From Enoplolaimus lenunculus (lineage: Eukaryota; Nematoda; Enoplea; Enoplida; Thoracostomopsidae), in the NCBI GenBank assembly GCA_030248215.1, contig JASANG010003349.1, positions 56,621-120,620 of the forward strand: a stretch of 64,000 nt of DNA. The letters are read 5' to 3'. Numbering within the stretch: the stretch's first letter is position 1; each line of letters starts with the position of its first letter. A program made the translations under genes and the position numbers. Of the stretch, positions 47,701 to 53,939 are shown in pieces. The notes beneath the pieces are model-generated. The model had not been told where the DNA came from and did not search any database. It saw nothing but the letters and a program-made list of their open reading frames with translations.

Positions 47701-50221
47701 CAAAAATTCCATTCCTGTTTCTGTTCCTGTTTCTGCATTCAAAAATGCAGAAACCGGAATTTTTACGGTTTATGGCAAATTATTACTAATCATTTAAATA
47801 TTGGAAACTTTTTGCCTTTAAAAATTGTTATTTCGACATGAGTGTCTTTCCAATTATTTCACATTTATTAATAAAGTGTTTGTGTTGTGCTTTCGCAAAA
47901 CCTGATATTTATATAGCTGAAAATTCGCTTAAGCCGTTTTTGGCTGGTTTTCTAAAAAGCCCAACAGTAATTCGGTAATGAAAATTATTTCAAATTCCGG
48001 TTCATGTTCCTATACCGGTTCCTGAAAAGAAATTTAATTCCTGTTCCGGTAAAATTTAGTTTCTGTTGGAACCCTAGTACGTGCTATTAATTCGACGAGG
48101 GTGAATGATGAATGGAATAGTTCTTTACATGGTTAAAATATTAGTTCTTACCAAATTATAGTTTGAACCAGCATTAAACTCCCATCCGAAATTTATATAC
48201 AACTTAACTACCTTCCAAAACTTCTTGCTGCGCCTCTGGTTATTGCTCTTATCGAAATGTGCATTGACAAGGTTTGAGTTTCTTGTACTTGTTCTTTTAG
48301 ATTATTTGGTTCTCAGTAATGCGGCTTACAGCTATAAGGAGTTGGGGATCGTTCATTTCCTTGTGAATAAATTTTGTGTTTTCAGGAGCGAGAACGATAC
48401 ACAGAGATCATCGAGTCGTTGAATGGAAAATATATAATATCACAAAATTATAATATTGAATGTACTCATCTTGTAATGGGTATGTATTTTTGATTTTAAA
48501 GACTTTTCTAGTTAAAATTTTGAATTCATAGACTGCTATTACCTGTCTGTGTCGGACATCATTTTGGTTTCATTATAATGTTATTTTGAAAAAATGGGAT
48601 AGTGCTAAGTCACAATTTTAATCTTTTGTTTCTATAGGTCATCCTGCGCGGAACGAGAAAACGCTAGCGGCTGTTGCATGTGGCAATTGGGTATTACAGA
48701 AGACATATTTGGACGCATGTCAGCATGCAGGTCGTTTTGTTCAGGTATGTTCGTTCTTACAAGACATCACTGTCGTGAAGCGGTGCTATACACCGTTGAG
48801 AGTTCAGGTTTCGGGCATGACTACAGTTCGAGTTGTCACTTTCGTTTTGTATACTTTAACAAATGCGCTAAGCTCTTAGAGCAATTGACTGTCATTCCTG
48901 CTACCTTTATCCGTCCGGTTGTGGTTCCGATAAATTGAAAGGAATTACCCGGCGCCTGTCTTTTTAAGTATCCGGTCGTACAGTAACATTCAGTGAATGC
49001 TTTTAGGAAGAACCTTATGAGTGGACTATAGAAGCTGCGGCAGCAACAGAACCAAATACCGATGCTGATGGTCAACCAGTAAACCCAACTAAAAAAATGG
49101 TCCACCAGCTCGTTGCAGGTGCCCGGCGATGGAGAATCCGTGCAGCCGAATGTCGCGAAGTTTACGGGGGCGAGGTAATGGTTAAAAAGAATGGAAGGAA
49201 ATCTTAGCTTTAATGCCTTGGATTCGCAATTTCAAAAAATTTCGAGTGTTTTAAAATCTAAGTGCAGACTGGGTGATATTAAGTTATTTTGTTCAAATAT
49301 ATAATCGTTCATTACAAGCATAGATTTTAAGTCGATTTATGAATATATTCAGCATTGAATAGTTGATGAAAACTAAAACTCACATCTTTTTAAGTCATGG
49401 TTGCATCGAGCTTTTAAATATTAAGTTGGGCATTATTTTTGCAGGTTCGTTGCGCATTTTTCAACTGGCACGTGTTTTTGTTCACTGCGACTAAGAAAAT
49501 AGTATGTTTCAAAAGGTTATTGGAGGCTGGTGGTGCTCAAGTTTACGACCTGTAAGTTGATATAGAATTGTAAACTTTGGGGTAGATAACAAAAATGTAA
49601 TTTTTTGGACAGTTGCGAGCTGTGTATGTATGTAGTATCTCTGTGAAGGCAACACGGAGTATTCAAGTGGACCTTAAATGGGATACTTCAAATATTTTCA
49701 GGAAGGATGGCAAAATGGGTTTTTTACAACACAAGCTATAGAGATCAGAAGTTTTCTCGGTCTTTGGGTTTAAAGTGCCACTGGCTTTCTAAATTCCAGC
49801 CTAAGTAGCCATTGGTGTAGAGATGGATGGATTGAACAAGTAGTTATTGATAATAGAAACATTATTCGTGTTTTTTATTTTGACAGAAAATCGCTGCCAA
49901 CTTTCGAAGGCATCACTCATGCGTTTTTGGATGAAAATATGATCGGACGCTCTGTGTCGAAAGTAAGTGACATAGTCTTTAATGTGAAGGTTGAGATAAG
50001 TAGTTACATTTTCTAAGGTTACAGTGCCATATCAACTTTTCTTCCTGCTAAAAACTGTACCGTTTATTTATTCAACAGACTGTACTTTATTATATTTTCA
50101 GGCTCAATTGAAAAAAATGTGGGCAGCTGGGATTCCATTGTTGAAACTAGACTACATTCCAGCGTATTTAGCATACGAGGATGTCAGTGAAGACGATTAC
50201 ACGATTACTGATCGATTTTGA
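17781..50221 (+). CDS. topbp1: TopBP1 homologue (BRCT-repeat replication and checkpoint scaffold), 37 exons
   Basis: TopBP1 binds phosphorylated partners through paired BRCT domains. It brings replication initiators to origins and activates the ATR-ATRIP kinase at damaged or stalled forks in the nucleus. I traced 37 coding exons that total 5,424 nt with the stop, or 1,807 residues, with every intron phase matching. Human TopBP1 is 1,522 residues; the extra length lies in the linkers. BRCT blocks appear in the expected order: BRCT0 in exons 2-4, BRCT1 in 4-6, BRCT2 in 6-8, BRCT3 in 11-12, BRCT4 in 15-16, BRCT5 in 17-19, BRCT6 in 23-25, BRCT7 in 31-33 and BRCT8 in 34-37. The ATR-activation motif EWEDPSEK falls between BRCT6 and BRCT7. 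Comparison with the human protein is from memory, not an alignment. Exon groups with coordinates and details follow as separate entries. Introns are GT-AG except intron 13, which starts with GC. The start is the first ATG of the frame that leads into exon 2. Confidence 0.95.
18274..18355 (+). repeat. tRNA-like sequence (pol III-type boxes)
   Basis: ATGACCG at the left can pair with TGGTCAT at the right in seven positions with one G-T pair, and GGTTCGACTCC is a good box B. The T stem and anticodon arm do not pair well. It therefore looks like a tRNA relic or the head of a tRNA-derived SINE rather than a working tRNA. It lies in TopBP1 intron 1, just before a long hairpin. Confidence 0.4.
18443..18908. 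repeat. Long inverted repeat (hairpin) in TopBP1 intron 1
   Basis: The left arm (about 18443-18640) and the right arm (about 18705-18908) are imperfect reverse complements. Matching pairs include TATTGGGGTTG with CAACCCCAATA, and GAAGCCCGTCGAACTCGCTA with TAGCGAGTTCGACGGGCTTC. TACACAAGAA near 18630 pairs with TTCTTGTGTA near 18712. The spacer is about 65 bp. If transcribed with the gene, the arms would form a duplex of nearly 200 bp. There is no coding potential. Confidence 0.85.
18928..19205 (+). mobile_element. tRNA-derived SINE, copy 1
   Basis: After AGTATGCTTGCCGGCAGCAT the element has GTGGCGCAGTGGTAACAGCG (box A-like), a CTGACACGCAG anticodon-loop-like stretch resembling tRNA-Val(CAC), and AGTTTGAAACC (box B-like), followed by a non-tRNA body with TTTCCTACCTACACCGAGAT. 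The second copy 390 bp downstream shares all these parts. Confidence 0.65.
19318..19545 (+). mobile_element. tRNA-derived SINE, copy 2
   Basis: Repeats the order seen at 18928: AGTATGCTTGCCGGCAGCAT, then GTGGTGCAATGGTAACAGCG, GACACGCGGTAG, TTTTGAAACC and a related body (TTTCCAGCTGCTTAGTGGAA). The palindrome-like phrase GTAAGCATGTCAGACATGCT lies between the copies (19214) and again at 18129, so these sequences move or duplicate together. Confidence 0.6.
21033..21690. repeat. Region bounded by GAGACCGAGACC repeats
   Basis: Both borders (21033-21120 and 21640-21690) carry clusters of GAGACC/GGTCTCGG in opposite or mixed orientation around 500 bp of ordinary AT-rich intron. It may be an old element with repetitive ends, but terminal sequences cannot be defined. 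Confidence 0.35.
22000..26991 (+). CDS. topbp1: TopBP1 exons 5-8: BRCT1 and BRCT2
   Basis: Exons 22000-22107, 22520-22748, 26463-26528 and 26824-26991. Exon 5 holds MGGSVSKALYDNCTHLVAVE and exon 6 continues LPVVCPEWVTTAWDKV, the two halves of BRCT1. In exon 6, FKGLTVCCSGFDQQHR starts BRCT2, and exons 7-8 supply GECTHLIALNPHSEKYKVAKAW and VNYDWLTASVASGYCED. The BRCT Trp and the THLI strand are in place in both domains. In other animals the BRCT0-1-2 module binds phosphorylated RAD9 and Treslin. The 3.7 kb intron between exons 6 and 7 carries a tandem-repeat element, a LINE fragment and a C-rich element. Confidence 0.93.
23213..23735 (+). mobile_element. Tandem-repeat element with GAGCGAAGCTC end, copy A
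   Basis: Begins CCAGTCGTACTGGGAGTACA followed by ATTGAGCGAAGCTCGAAC, then about two units of the ~160 bp repeat (AATATGCAAATTAG, TTAGCTA, ATCGGTTTT, TTCCTCGCACCCAAAAAC), and ends with a distinctive tail around GGACGGATGGACGGACCGAC. The same order is seen, longer, in copy D at 46398 on the opposite strand. Confidence 0.75.
23780..24690 (-). mobile_element. Fragment of a Jockey-like LINE (reverse transcriptase)
   Basis: On the minus strand several overlapping frames give reverse-transcriptase pieces. These are the catalytic region TYADECTVLTSG (a YADD-type motif with the last Asp replaced by Glu), then LFTTSTTKINKLDVRINGK, AHAKEKRGK, SSIWSQQLGESHWNELQTTQ and NGVLRTTY. This order (palm motif, thumb, C-terminal RT) matches Jockey-type non-LTR elements. 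The pieces lie in different frames, so the copy is frameshifted. The upstream half is missing, as is usual for 5'-truncated LINEs. It sits antisense in TopBP1 intron 6. Confidence 0.8.
24770..24870. mobile_element. CCGGAA-type element remnant
   Basis: Ends in AATTCCGGTTGCACCCTGA, the right end of the family at 30036-30432, preceded by diverged GGAATCAGAATT and TCGGAATAAAAA words. It directly follows the LINE fragment. Confidence 0.55.
25644..26433. mobile_element. C/G-rich-ended miniature element in TopBP1 intron 6
   Basis: Inverted ends CTGGCTTCTCCACAGC at the left and GCTGTGGAGAAGCCAG at the right match perfectly over 16 bases. Inside both ends lie runs of C5-C7 (for example GCCCCCCAGC, CCCCCCCAGG), while the middle is AT-rich. 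The right end lies 29 bases before TopBP1 exon 7. No coding capacity. Confidence 0.9.
27092..28026. other. TopBP1 intron 8 interior
   Basis: About 1 kb of intron between exons 8 and 9 without a recognisable element or exon. Small open frames at 27315-27570 and 27631-27830 show no BRCT or other family features and do not match the linker frame. Confidence 0.5.
28027..31843 (+). CDS. topbp1: TopBP1 exons 9-14: linker, BRCT3, acidic linker
   Basis: Exons 28027-28260, 28616-28782, 29140-29251, 30722-31028, 31314-31438 and 31734-31843. Exons 9-10 are a polar linker with basic SRKNE and KKNRK patches and many Ser and Asp. Exon 11 begins BRCT3 with FNIYICGFSGPQLDKLKKI, close to human IYLCGFSGRKLDKLRR, and exon 12 completes it with SSSVTHIIVPA and VSYRWLVASFKAGH. 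Exon 13 ends in EDDVLSQYLEDMEQ, recalling human EDLLSQYENG. The junction from exon 13 to 14 keeps frame only if the intron starts with GC at 31439. Confidence 0.9.
29560..30530 (-). mobile_element. Tandem-repeat element, copy B, interrupted by another insertion
   Basis: About five units carrying AATATGCAAATTAG / TTAGCTAACTA / ATCGGTTTTGG / CTCGCRYC words. Two neighbouring units (about 29787-29899 and 29899-30010) are nearly identical, a recent tandem duplication. The array is split by a CCGGAA element at 30036-30432. The terminal hairpins of copies C and D are not seen, so this is an internal fragment. The orientation given is tentative. Confidence 0.6.
30036..30432. mobile_element. CCGGAA-rich miniature element inside the tandem-repeat element
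   Basis: Starts CAGGGTGCAACCGGAATT and ends AATTCCGGTTGCACCCTG, near-perfect inverted ends. Next to each end is a run of GGAACC/CCGGAA units (GGAACCGGAACCGGAACCGG at the left). The middle is AT-rich and non-coding. CAGGG-type termini recall hAT transposons, but no clean 8 bp duplication is visible at this copy. Confidence 0.85.
32263..35137 (+). CDS. topbp1: TopBP1 exons 15-19: BRCT4 and BRCT5
   Basis: Exons 32263-32521, 33754-33869, 34246-34415, 34604-34744 and 35064-35137. Exon 15 opens with a Gln/Arg/Ser-rich linker and then starts BRCT4 with GLRFFVGYIEEETDL; exon 16 gives LAADYSVVPMIVAEP and VTEVWL. Exon 17 is the BRCT4-5 bridge (PLYRQIVVLNQ) and the start of BRCT5 (SCTRSAIESLAKYLGAE). 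Exons 18-19 give GGQMLKRCTHLIAEKPEG, EKYNAAVKWKTPVV and WLVHCAREGKVLPEERY. In vertebrates BRCT5 is the phosphopeptide-binding partner of this pair (BLM, 53BP1, MDC1). Confidence 0.93.
33068..33130. mobile_element. CCGGAA-type element remnant (left end)
   Basis: GGTGCCACCAGAATG and ACCGGAACCGGAAAG resemble the left end of the 30036 copy. The right end is not found. Confidence 0.4.
35436..40414 (+). CDS. topbp1: TopBP1 exons 20-26: Ser/Thr linker and BRCT6
   Basis: Exons 35436-35644, 35968-36210 (or to 36231), 36627-36788, 37200-37317, 37997-38088, 39204-39287 and 40141-40414. Exon 20 is a low-complexity Ser/Thr/Asn linker. Exon 21 keeps the block TTPTKFLDPDRSFHAAFDMK, matching human TPSKFLSKDKLFKPSFDVK, and ETPD. 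Two in-frame donors are possible at its end, so the protein may be seven residues longer. BRCT6 runs through exons 23-25: GCVIVVSKKLSGQQ, LGGDYRWKFEAACTHFVF, NKKFIVSSHWIT. Exon 26 has RYSHTYNQNMPKLD, like human LYPHTYNPKMSLD, followed by a polar linker. Confidence 0.92.
38200..38925 (+). mobile_element. Tandem-repeat element, copy C, in TopBP1 intron 24
   Basis: Begins CCAGTCGTAGTGGGACTACA then TTTATTGAGCGAAGCTCGAAC, followed by four units of 150-175 bp, each with AATATGCAAATTAG, TTAGCTAACTATTC, GGTTTTGGAGGTTTG and CTCGCACCCA words, and closes with GTACAAAACATAAAACGCTT and CGCGAAACTCCGAG. GAGCGAAGCTC is a four-base-pair stem on a GAA loop, which contains the unusually stable GCGAAGC DNA mini-hairpin. 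No open frame is present. Confidence 0.8.
39295..39980. mobile_element. GCAGCTGCAAG-rich miniature element beside a splice donor
   Basis: The ends CCCTATTCACACGTTCAAG and CTTGCATGCTTGAATAGAG are inverted and imperfect (CTATTCA with TGAATAG). The interior repeats GCAGCTGCAAG and TTGCAACTGC words and short palindromes such as AAGTACTT. The left end lies just after the GTAAGT donor of TopBP1 exon 25 (39288-39293). Confidence 0.7.
40619..41938. mobile_element. PIF/Harbinger-like foldback MITE, 1,320 bp
   Basis: The terminal inverted repeats run for roughly 170 bp each. They start TGCACCGTTCACAATATAA at the left and, read inward from the right, TGCGCCATTCACAATATAA. They are flanked by TAA at 40616-40618 and 41939-41941, the three-base target duplication (TWA) expected for PIF/Harbinger. 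Each arm contains nested palindromes around GTTAACGCGTGACAAATTT and repeated GTTAACCCTACCCTAACGCG. The centre is AT-rich and has degenerate TTAGGC words near 41005-41045. It lies in TopBP1 intron 26. Confidence 0.88.
42029..43549. mobile_element. hAT-like non-autonomous element with internal tandem array
   Basis: Flanked by the 8 bp direct repeat AATAAAAA (42021-42028 and 43550-43557), the size used by hAT transposases. The ends read CTATAGATGGGCACCGGATA and, inward from the right, AGTGATGGGATCGGATAT. Both subterminal regions are full of GGATATCCGGATA words. The middle holds a tandem array (listed separately). No transposase is seen. Related ATATCCGG remnants lie near 4430-4525. Confidence 0.85.
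42520..42935. repeat. Tandem array of ~30 bp units inside the hAT-like element
   Basis: Units alternate GGGATTTTGGGCGCAGCG and TTTTTCGCTCGGGATTTTGG / GAAATTGGGATT, around a dozen partly shuffled copies of roughly 30 bp. A second small cluster with GGGATATTACCCGGGA words lies at 43200-43310. Frames on both strands stay open for 140-196 codons only because the unit lacks stops, so they are not counted as genes. Confidence 0.9.
43630..47645 (+). CDS. topbp1: TopBP1 exons 27-31: ATR-activation region and lead into BRCT7
   Basis: Exons 43630-43869, 44772-45012, 45657-45759, 46086-46176 and 47590-47645. Exon 27 ends LEMRQYFQKDLTDILKSVPG, which matches human LEMRENFQKQLQEIMSA. Exon 28 is Asn/Ser/Thr-rich and ends AIEWEDPSEK, continued by KNRERVG in exon 29. 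This lines up with human IIWDDPTAREER, whose Trp1145 is required to activate ATR; here the Trp is near residue 1495. The conserved Trp-acidic-Asp-Pro core suggests that the activation function is kept. Exon 31 (TFMFTSFDDD) begins BRCT7. Confidence 0.9.
44093..44524. mobile_element. CCGGAA-rich miniature element with an 8 bp near-duplication
   Basis: Starts CAGGGTGCAACCGGAATT and ends AATTCCGGTTGCACTCTG. Flanks are GTAATAGG and GTAATTGG, seven of eight bases alike, consistent with a hAT target duplication. GGAACCGGAACC runs follow each end, with an AT-rich core. It lies in TopBP1 intron 27. Confidence 0.85.
46205..46320 (+). repeat. Diverged tRNA-like relic related to the TTAA elements
   Basis: TTATAGTCGAGTGGTGATGG matches the box A region of the TTAA-bounded elements (TATAGCTGAGTGGTGATGG), and GGTTCATCTCTGAAC stands where box B would be. 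TTAA ends are not recognisable. Confidence 0.4.
46398..47565 (-). mobile_element. Tandem-repeat element, copy D, fills TopBP1 intron 30
   Basis: This is the most complete copy. The left end carries TTTATTGAGCGAAGCGAAAC, then the strong hairpin ACTCCGAGC/GCTCGGAGT, GTTTTATGTTTTGTACTTGG and a GTCCGTCCGTC run. Six units of about 165-175 bp follow, each with a CTAATTTGCATATTAG-type palindrome and TGGGTGCGAGGA. The right end is GCTTCGCTCAATAAATGTAG then TCCCACTACGACTGG. The two ends are inverted over TTTATTGAGCGAAGC. It ends 24 bases before exon 31. Confidence 0.85.
47683..48078. mobile_element. CCGGAA-type element, diverged copy
   Basis: Left end CCAGGTTCAACCGGAATTCC and right end TTCTGTTGGAACCCTAG are degenerate versions of the family termini, with CCGGTTCCTG and TTCCGGTAAAA words inside. 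It lies in TopBP1 intron 31. Confidence 0.6.
48386..50221 (+). CDS. topbp1: TopBP1 exons 32-37: BRCT7 and BRCT8, C-terminus
   Basis: Exons 48386-48479, 48638-48744, 49007-49174, 49445-49551, 49887-49962 and 50102-50221. BRCT7: RYTEIIESLNGKY, ECTHLVMGHPARNEKTLAAV and GNWVLQKTYLDACQHAGRFV, very near human THIVVGHPLRNEKYLASV and [20 protein letters not shown]. Exon 34 carries EEPYEWTIEA and ARRWRIRAAECRE, like human EDYEWG and AMRWRKKI. BRCT8: FLFTATKKIVCFKRLLEAGG, then PLLKLDYIPAYLAYED and a stop at 50219-50221. In vertebrates BRCT7-8 binds phosphorylated ATR and FANCJ. Confidence 0.95.
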
Positions 50222-53157
50222 TTAATATTTAATTTATTTTATGGTGTCCATTCTGTGCAAAATTTGTTGTATTTACCTAAATTTATTGTGACTTCGAAAA
50301 CAAGAAATTTGTCGTTTTCTTTTTCACGTAGACTTTTGCAAACAGAGGCCACAATGAGCACGGTCGAAGTCTGCTTTGTTTCTGGACTTTAGATAAGATT
50401 TAACTTCCACTGTGATCAATGTGAAAAGTAGGAAATCCGGTATTTTTTCACCGGAATTTTCCGGTATTTCCGGTATTGAAAATTTTTCTCATTTGAAAAT
50501 TTAAGAAAAATTGGCATCTAAAATTGTTTGAGCGTGTATTGCCAAAATTTTCAATTTGTGTTATACTCCATAATTTATCATGTGTTTTCACGTACTGCAA
50601 TGGTTAAAGGAGTTTGGCACTGTAACTTACTGGTGTGCTTACACCGTTAAAAGCGAAAAAATAGCGTTAAAATGAATTTTTTGGTAACAAGTATTATATA
50701 TTTTCCGGTTCCGGTATATTTTTAACGGTTGCACCCTGGAATTAGTCTAAATACGGGGTCGTAAAGTGCACGGCTGGTAACCTGCGTTAGTTTAAACGTT
50801 TCTGATATGAATTTACGGTTAATACATGAAAGTGACTAGTATTTATTCTAGTGTAATTTAGGAATTGACACATTTTGCATTTTAGTAAAGTTTACTGGCT
50901 GTTGAGATCAGGGCTTCTCGATGGAAAAATCAAAGCTCGATCGCATACGCTGAGTTGCACAAGAATATTGTCAAGGTGGCTTCTGACTTAGCCTTTCCTA
51001 CAAGATCTTTATAAAATTTCAACTGAATTCCATTTTATTGTGGATGGGGCCCAATGTTACGCCACCGGATTGCAAGTTCCGGCAGGAAAATCCGGTATTT
51101 TTTACTAAGGTTCCGGTTATCGGATATTTTTCCCCGGTAATTTTGGTATTGAAAATATTCGAAAATTTAAGGAAAATTGGCATATTCTAACTTATTTTTC
51201 TAAATATTGTCTGACCGTGTACTGCCAAAATTTTGGATTTGCGTCATACTCATAATTTATCATACTTTTCCACATTGTTTCATAATTTTTTTTAACTTTC
51301 CGATTCCGGTGTTTTCGGTTGCACTCTGGGTGTTACGGCGTTATTTTTCTACCTGTAGTTCCCCTTACGAAAAAATTACACCAGGCACGGCGTATTTCCC
51401 CTTGTAATTGTAACCCTTGTACCAGCTACGGTGTAATTTTTCGCCTGTATAATTTCTTGTGCAAAAATTACGTCGGTTTAACTTTTCCTCCGGAAAATTG
51501 GTAGAATCTCTTAATATGTCATAAGATACCGCACAAAAATCCGAAGTTAGCAAACTTACGTTACTAGGTTTTCCAGATTCTCGGTTAAAAATGAAATTTA
51601 CAAACTACCAAATGTTCAGATTATAAATTGAAATATAGTACCAATTATACTATTGTATTAACGTGGTATTGCAAAGGTCGCCACAGTTTACTCTGCTGGC
51701 AATAAGGCTACCAAATCGCCAAATTTAAGGTAACGGCATAATCTATAGTCTCGGATGCTTACTTTTACCTATAGCAGTTAGCACGCTGCAAAGTTGCAGG
51801 CGTAAGTTTAGCAAGGCGCCGCTGATGACTGGCATAATTAGTGTTCAACGGCACTCTAAGGTGGCGTATGCCTAGGCTGAGTGTCAGCGCCAGCAGAAGC
51901 CACGCATGAATCAGTTGAAACAAACTAATACAACAAAATGAAATCGACTCTGTTAAAATACCCTTTTATTCCCCAAGAAAGTCATAATTGAGTAGCAACT
52001 CAATAGCATGGTTTTTTATATATACGCAGCAATATGCTGAAAAACTAACGACATTTTACATTTTCAAAGTACCAGCACTAAAGCACAATGCTTTTGCGAA
52101 GAACTGTTATGATTCAGATACAGGGACTATGAAATTTTAGTGATTTTTAGACTCCTCTGTTCACCCACTAAAAATTATCAAGTAATATGTCGTAAAGCGC
52201 CCATTATGCAAACAAGACTAACACATTGGGAATTATAGCTATAGCCCGACCTGACTTACAGTTCAGATGACGCACACGATAATAGAGTTCGATCCACAAT
52301 TGACGAAATATTTGTATCACTACTTGACCAACTGAATGCTATTGTAAATAATAACGCTCCAATTCTATGACTTAGAAACAATTTTCAAGTCAAAGATTAA
52401 CAAAACTTGCACAAACTAAAAACTACCCAATAAAACTGTTCGAAAATGCGTTATAAAACCACGCCTCGAAATCCAACTGTTCCTTTTAGTTGAGAATTGT
52501 CCTTTTGTAGTGCGAAATTTCTAGTTTCGAAGCCTGAATGATAGGCTCATTAGACCTTTAAGATAATAAAATTTTATTTCTATGAAACACGGTGAATTTA
52601 CGCAAAATTACAAAATCAACTGTGCAGCATTTTTTTGCAAATGCTACTTAGACTTTAGGCTGTTTGCAACCAGTTAAGTAAAAATCGACAAAATGTGCAG
52701 TTTTTGTCACTACCGACACTGCGAAGAAAGATTGGATTAAAAACAATTTTTACGTTTTTGTTACACTAATGCTAAATGAAAAGTGGAAAATTGCGAACGA
52801 TACGAATGGTTAGTTGTTAACTGTAACTGTATCAACTAAATCGAAGAAATTTAGACGTAAGTTTCGTAAAAAACAATGTTGGTGGTCCGCAACAGAACTA
52901 TGCAGCTTGCACTAAACCAGACATTAATACACGCAGACAGAACATAAACCAATTGAAAAAATGCGCAGAGAGCATATAGCTTGAAATTACGGTTTGGGGG
53001 GTCCCTAAATCGAAAATAAGTCTAAACTTGAACAAATTTAGACGACAAATATCTGAAAATATATTTTGTTTTCTTAACGTATATGCACTGCTCTGAGTTG
53101 CCTATAGGCAACTCAATGTGAGAAGGGGTTATAGATAATAAACTGAAAATTTTTCGC
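50222..53157. other. Intergenic DNA after TopBP1
   Basis: Contains two CCGGAA-type copies (50424-50739 ending ACGGTTGCACCCTGG, and about 51065-51328 ending CGGTTGCACTCTGG) and a partial right end of the TTAA element at 53074-53131 (GAGTTGCCTATAGGCAACTC and GTGAGAAGGGGTTA). Between 51330 and 53070 I see no gene and no defined repeat; short open frames have no family features. No AATAAA is visible in the first 300 bases after the TopBP1 stop. Confidence 0.6.
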
Positions 53158-53428
53158 TTAACCCTTTCTCACATGAATATTTTCTATTTTCCCTGAGACA
53201 TACTTTTATGCTACGATTCCAACTCCAGTGACTGGAGTGGGAGGTGCATACCATCACTACTCAGCTATAGGAGCTTGATGCTCGAGTCCGAGGGGGCTGT
53301 CACATCTTGTGGTGATTTAGTACTATGTTTACGTGTTGCAATTGTTAAACACGGTGCGATATATATTATTTAACGTATATACATTGCTCTGAGTTGCCTA
53401 TATGCAACTCAATGTGAGAAGGGGTTAA
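53158..53428 (-). mobile_element. TTAA-bounded tRNA-like miniature element, copy 4
   Basis: Complete copy in reverse orientation: begins TTAACCCTTTCTCACATG and ends CAATGTGAGAAGGGGTTAA, 271 bp with both TTAA sites. It contains the palindrome GAGTTGCCTATATGCAACTC and, on the minus strand, the same tRNA-like stretch as copy 2. A partial copy in the same orientation lies 26 bp to its left. Confidence 0.8.
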
Positions 53429-53431
53429 TTT

Positions 53432-53890
53432 CCATGTTGCGCTTGAACGTTAGGCTGTGAATAATTAGCGTTAGGAGATAATACCTCACTAGAAAACTTC
53501 GAAAAATTTTCGTCTGGAGTTGCGAAATGTATGTCAACGGTATTTGACTGGTACAACGGTAGTCTGTTAAACGCATTGGGCCAGATAAAACATTGATTGC
53601 ACTGACATCAATTGAGCTGTCGACCGCAACATAATTTGTAGATATATCTGTTAGAAGGTATGACGCTGCTAAGAGTTCTTTATGAAATGGCGCAAAATTC
53701 ATGGTTTTCACCTTCCGCGGGCACGGTTTCAAAGTTAGATGGCTTTGGCACAGTGTTTGATTCTTCAACAAATTCTTCAAAATCGGTATCGCTGACGTCG
53801 TTTTGTGCAGGCTGATCTTCGCAGCGTCTTCGAAGTTGTTCTTCAGCAGAATATTTGGATCAATCAGTAGTATATAAAGGGGGATTGGGA
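53432..53890 (-). CDS. Possible coding exons of an unrecognised gene (weak)
   Basis: On the minus strand one frame reads SAEEQLRRRCEDQ then VSDTDFEEFVEESNTVPKPS, an acidic, polar, natural-looking sequence. Another frame downstream reads LPLYQSNTVDIHFATPDENF then SKFSSEVLSPNANYSQPN and stops at the TTAA border of the neighbouring transposon. The composition differs from the surrounding AT-rich DNA. I could not find a donor-acceptor pair that joins the two in phase, and no start. It may be a dead exon pair or chance; a single 171-codon frame over the same region looks less protein-like. Confidence 0.25.
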
Positions 53891-53939
53891 CACGCTCCTC
53901 AGAGGAGCCAGCTACCGTAATCACCGGGTATTAGGTGAC

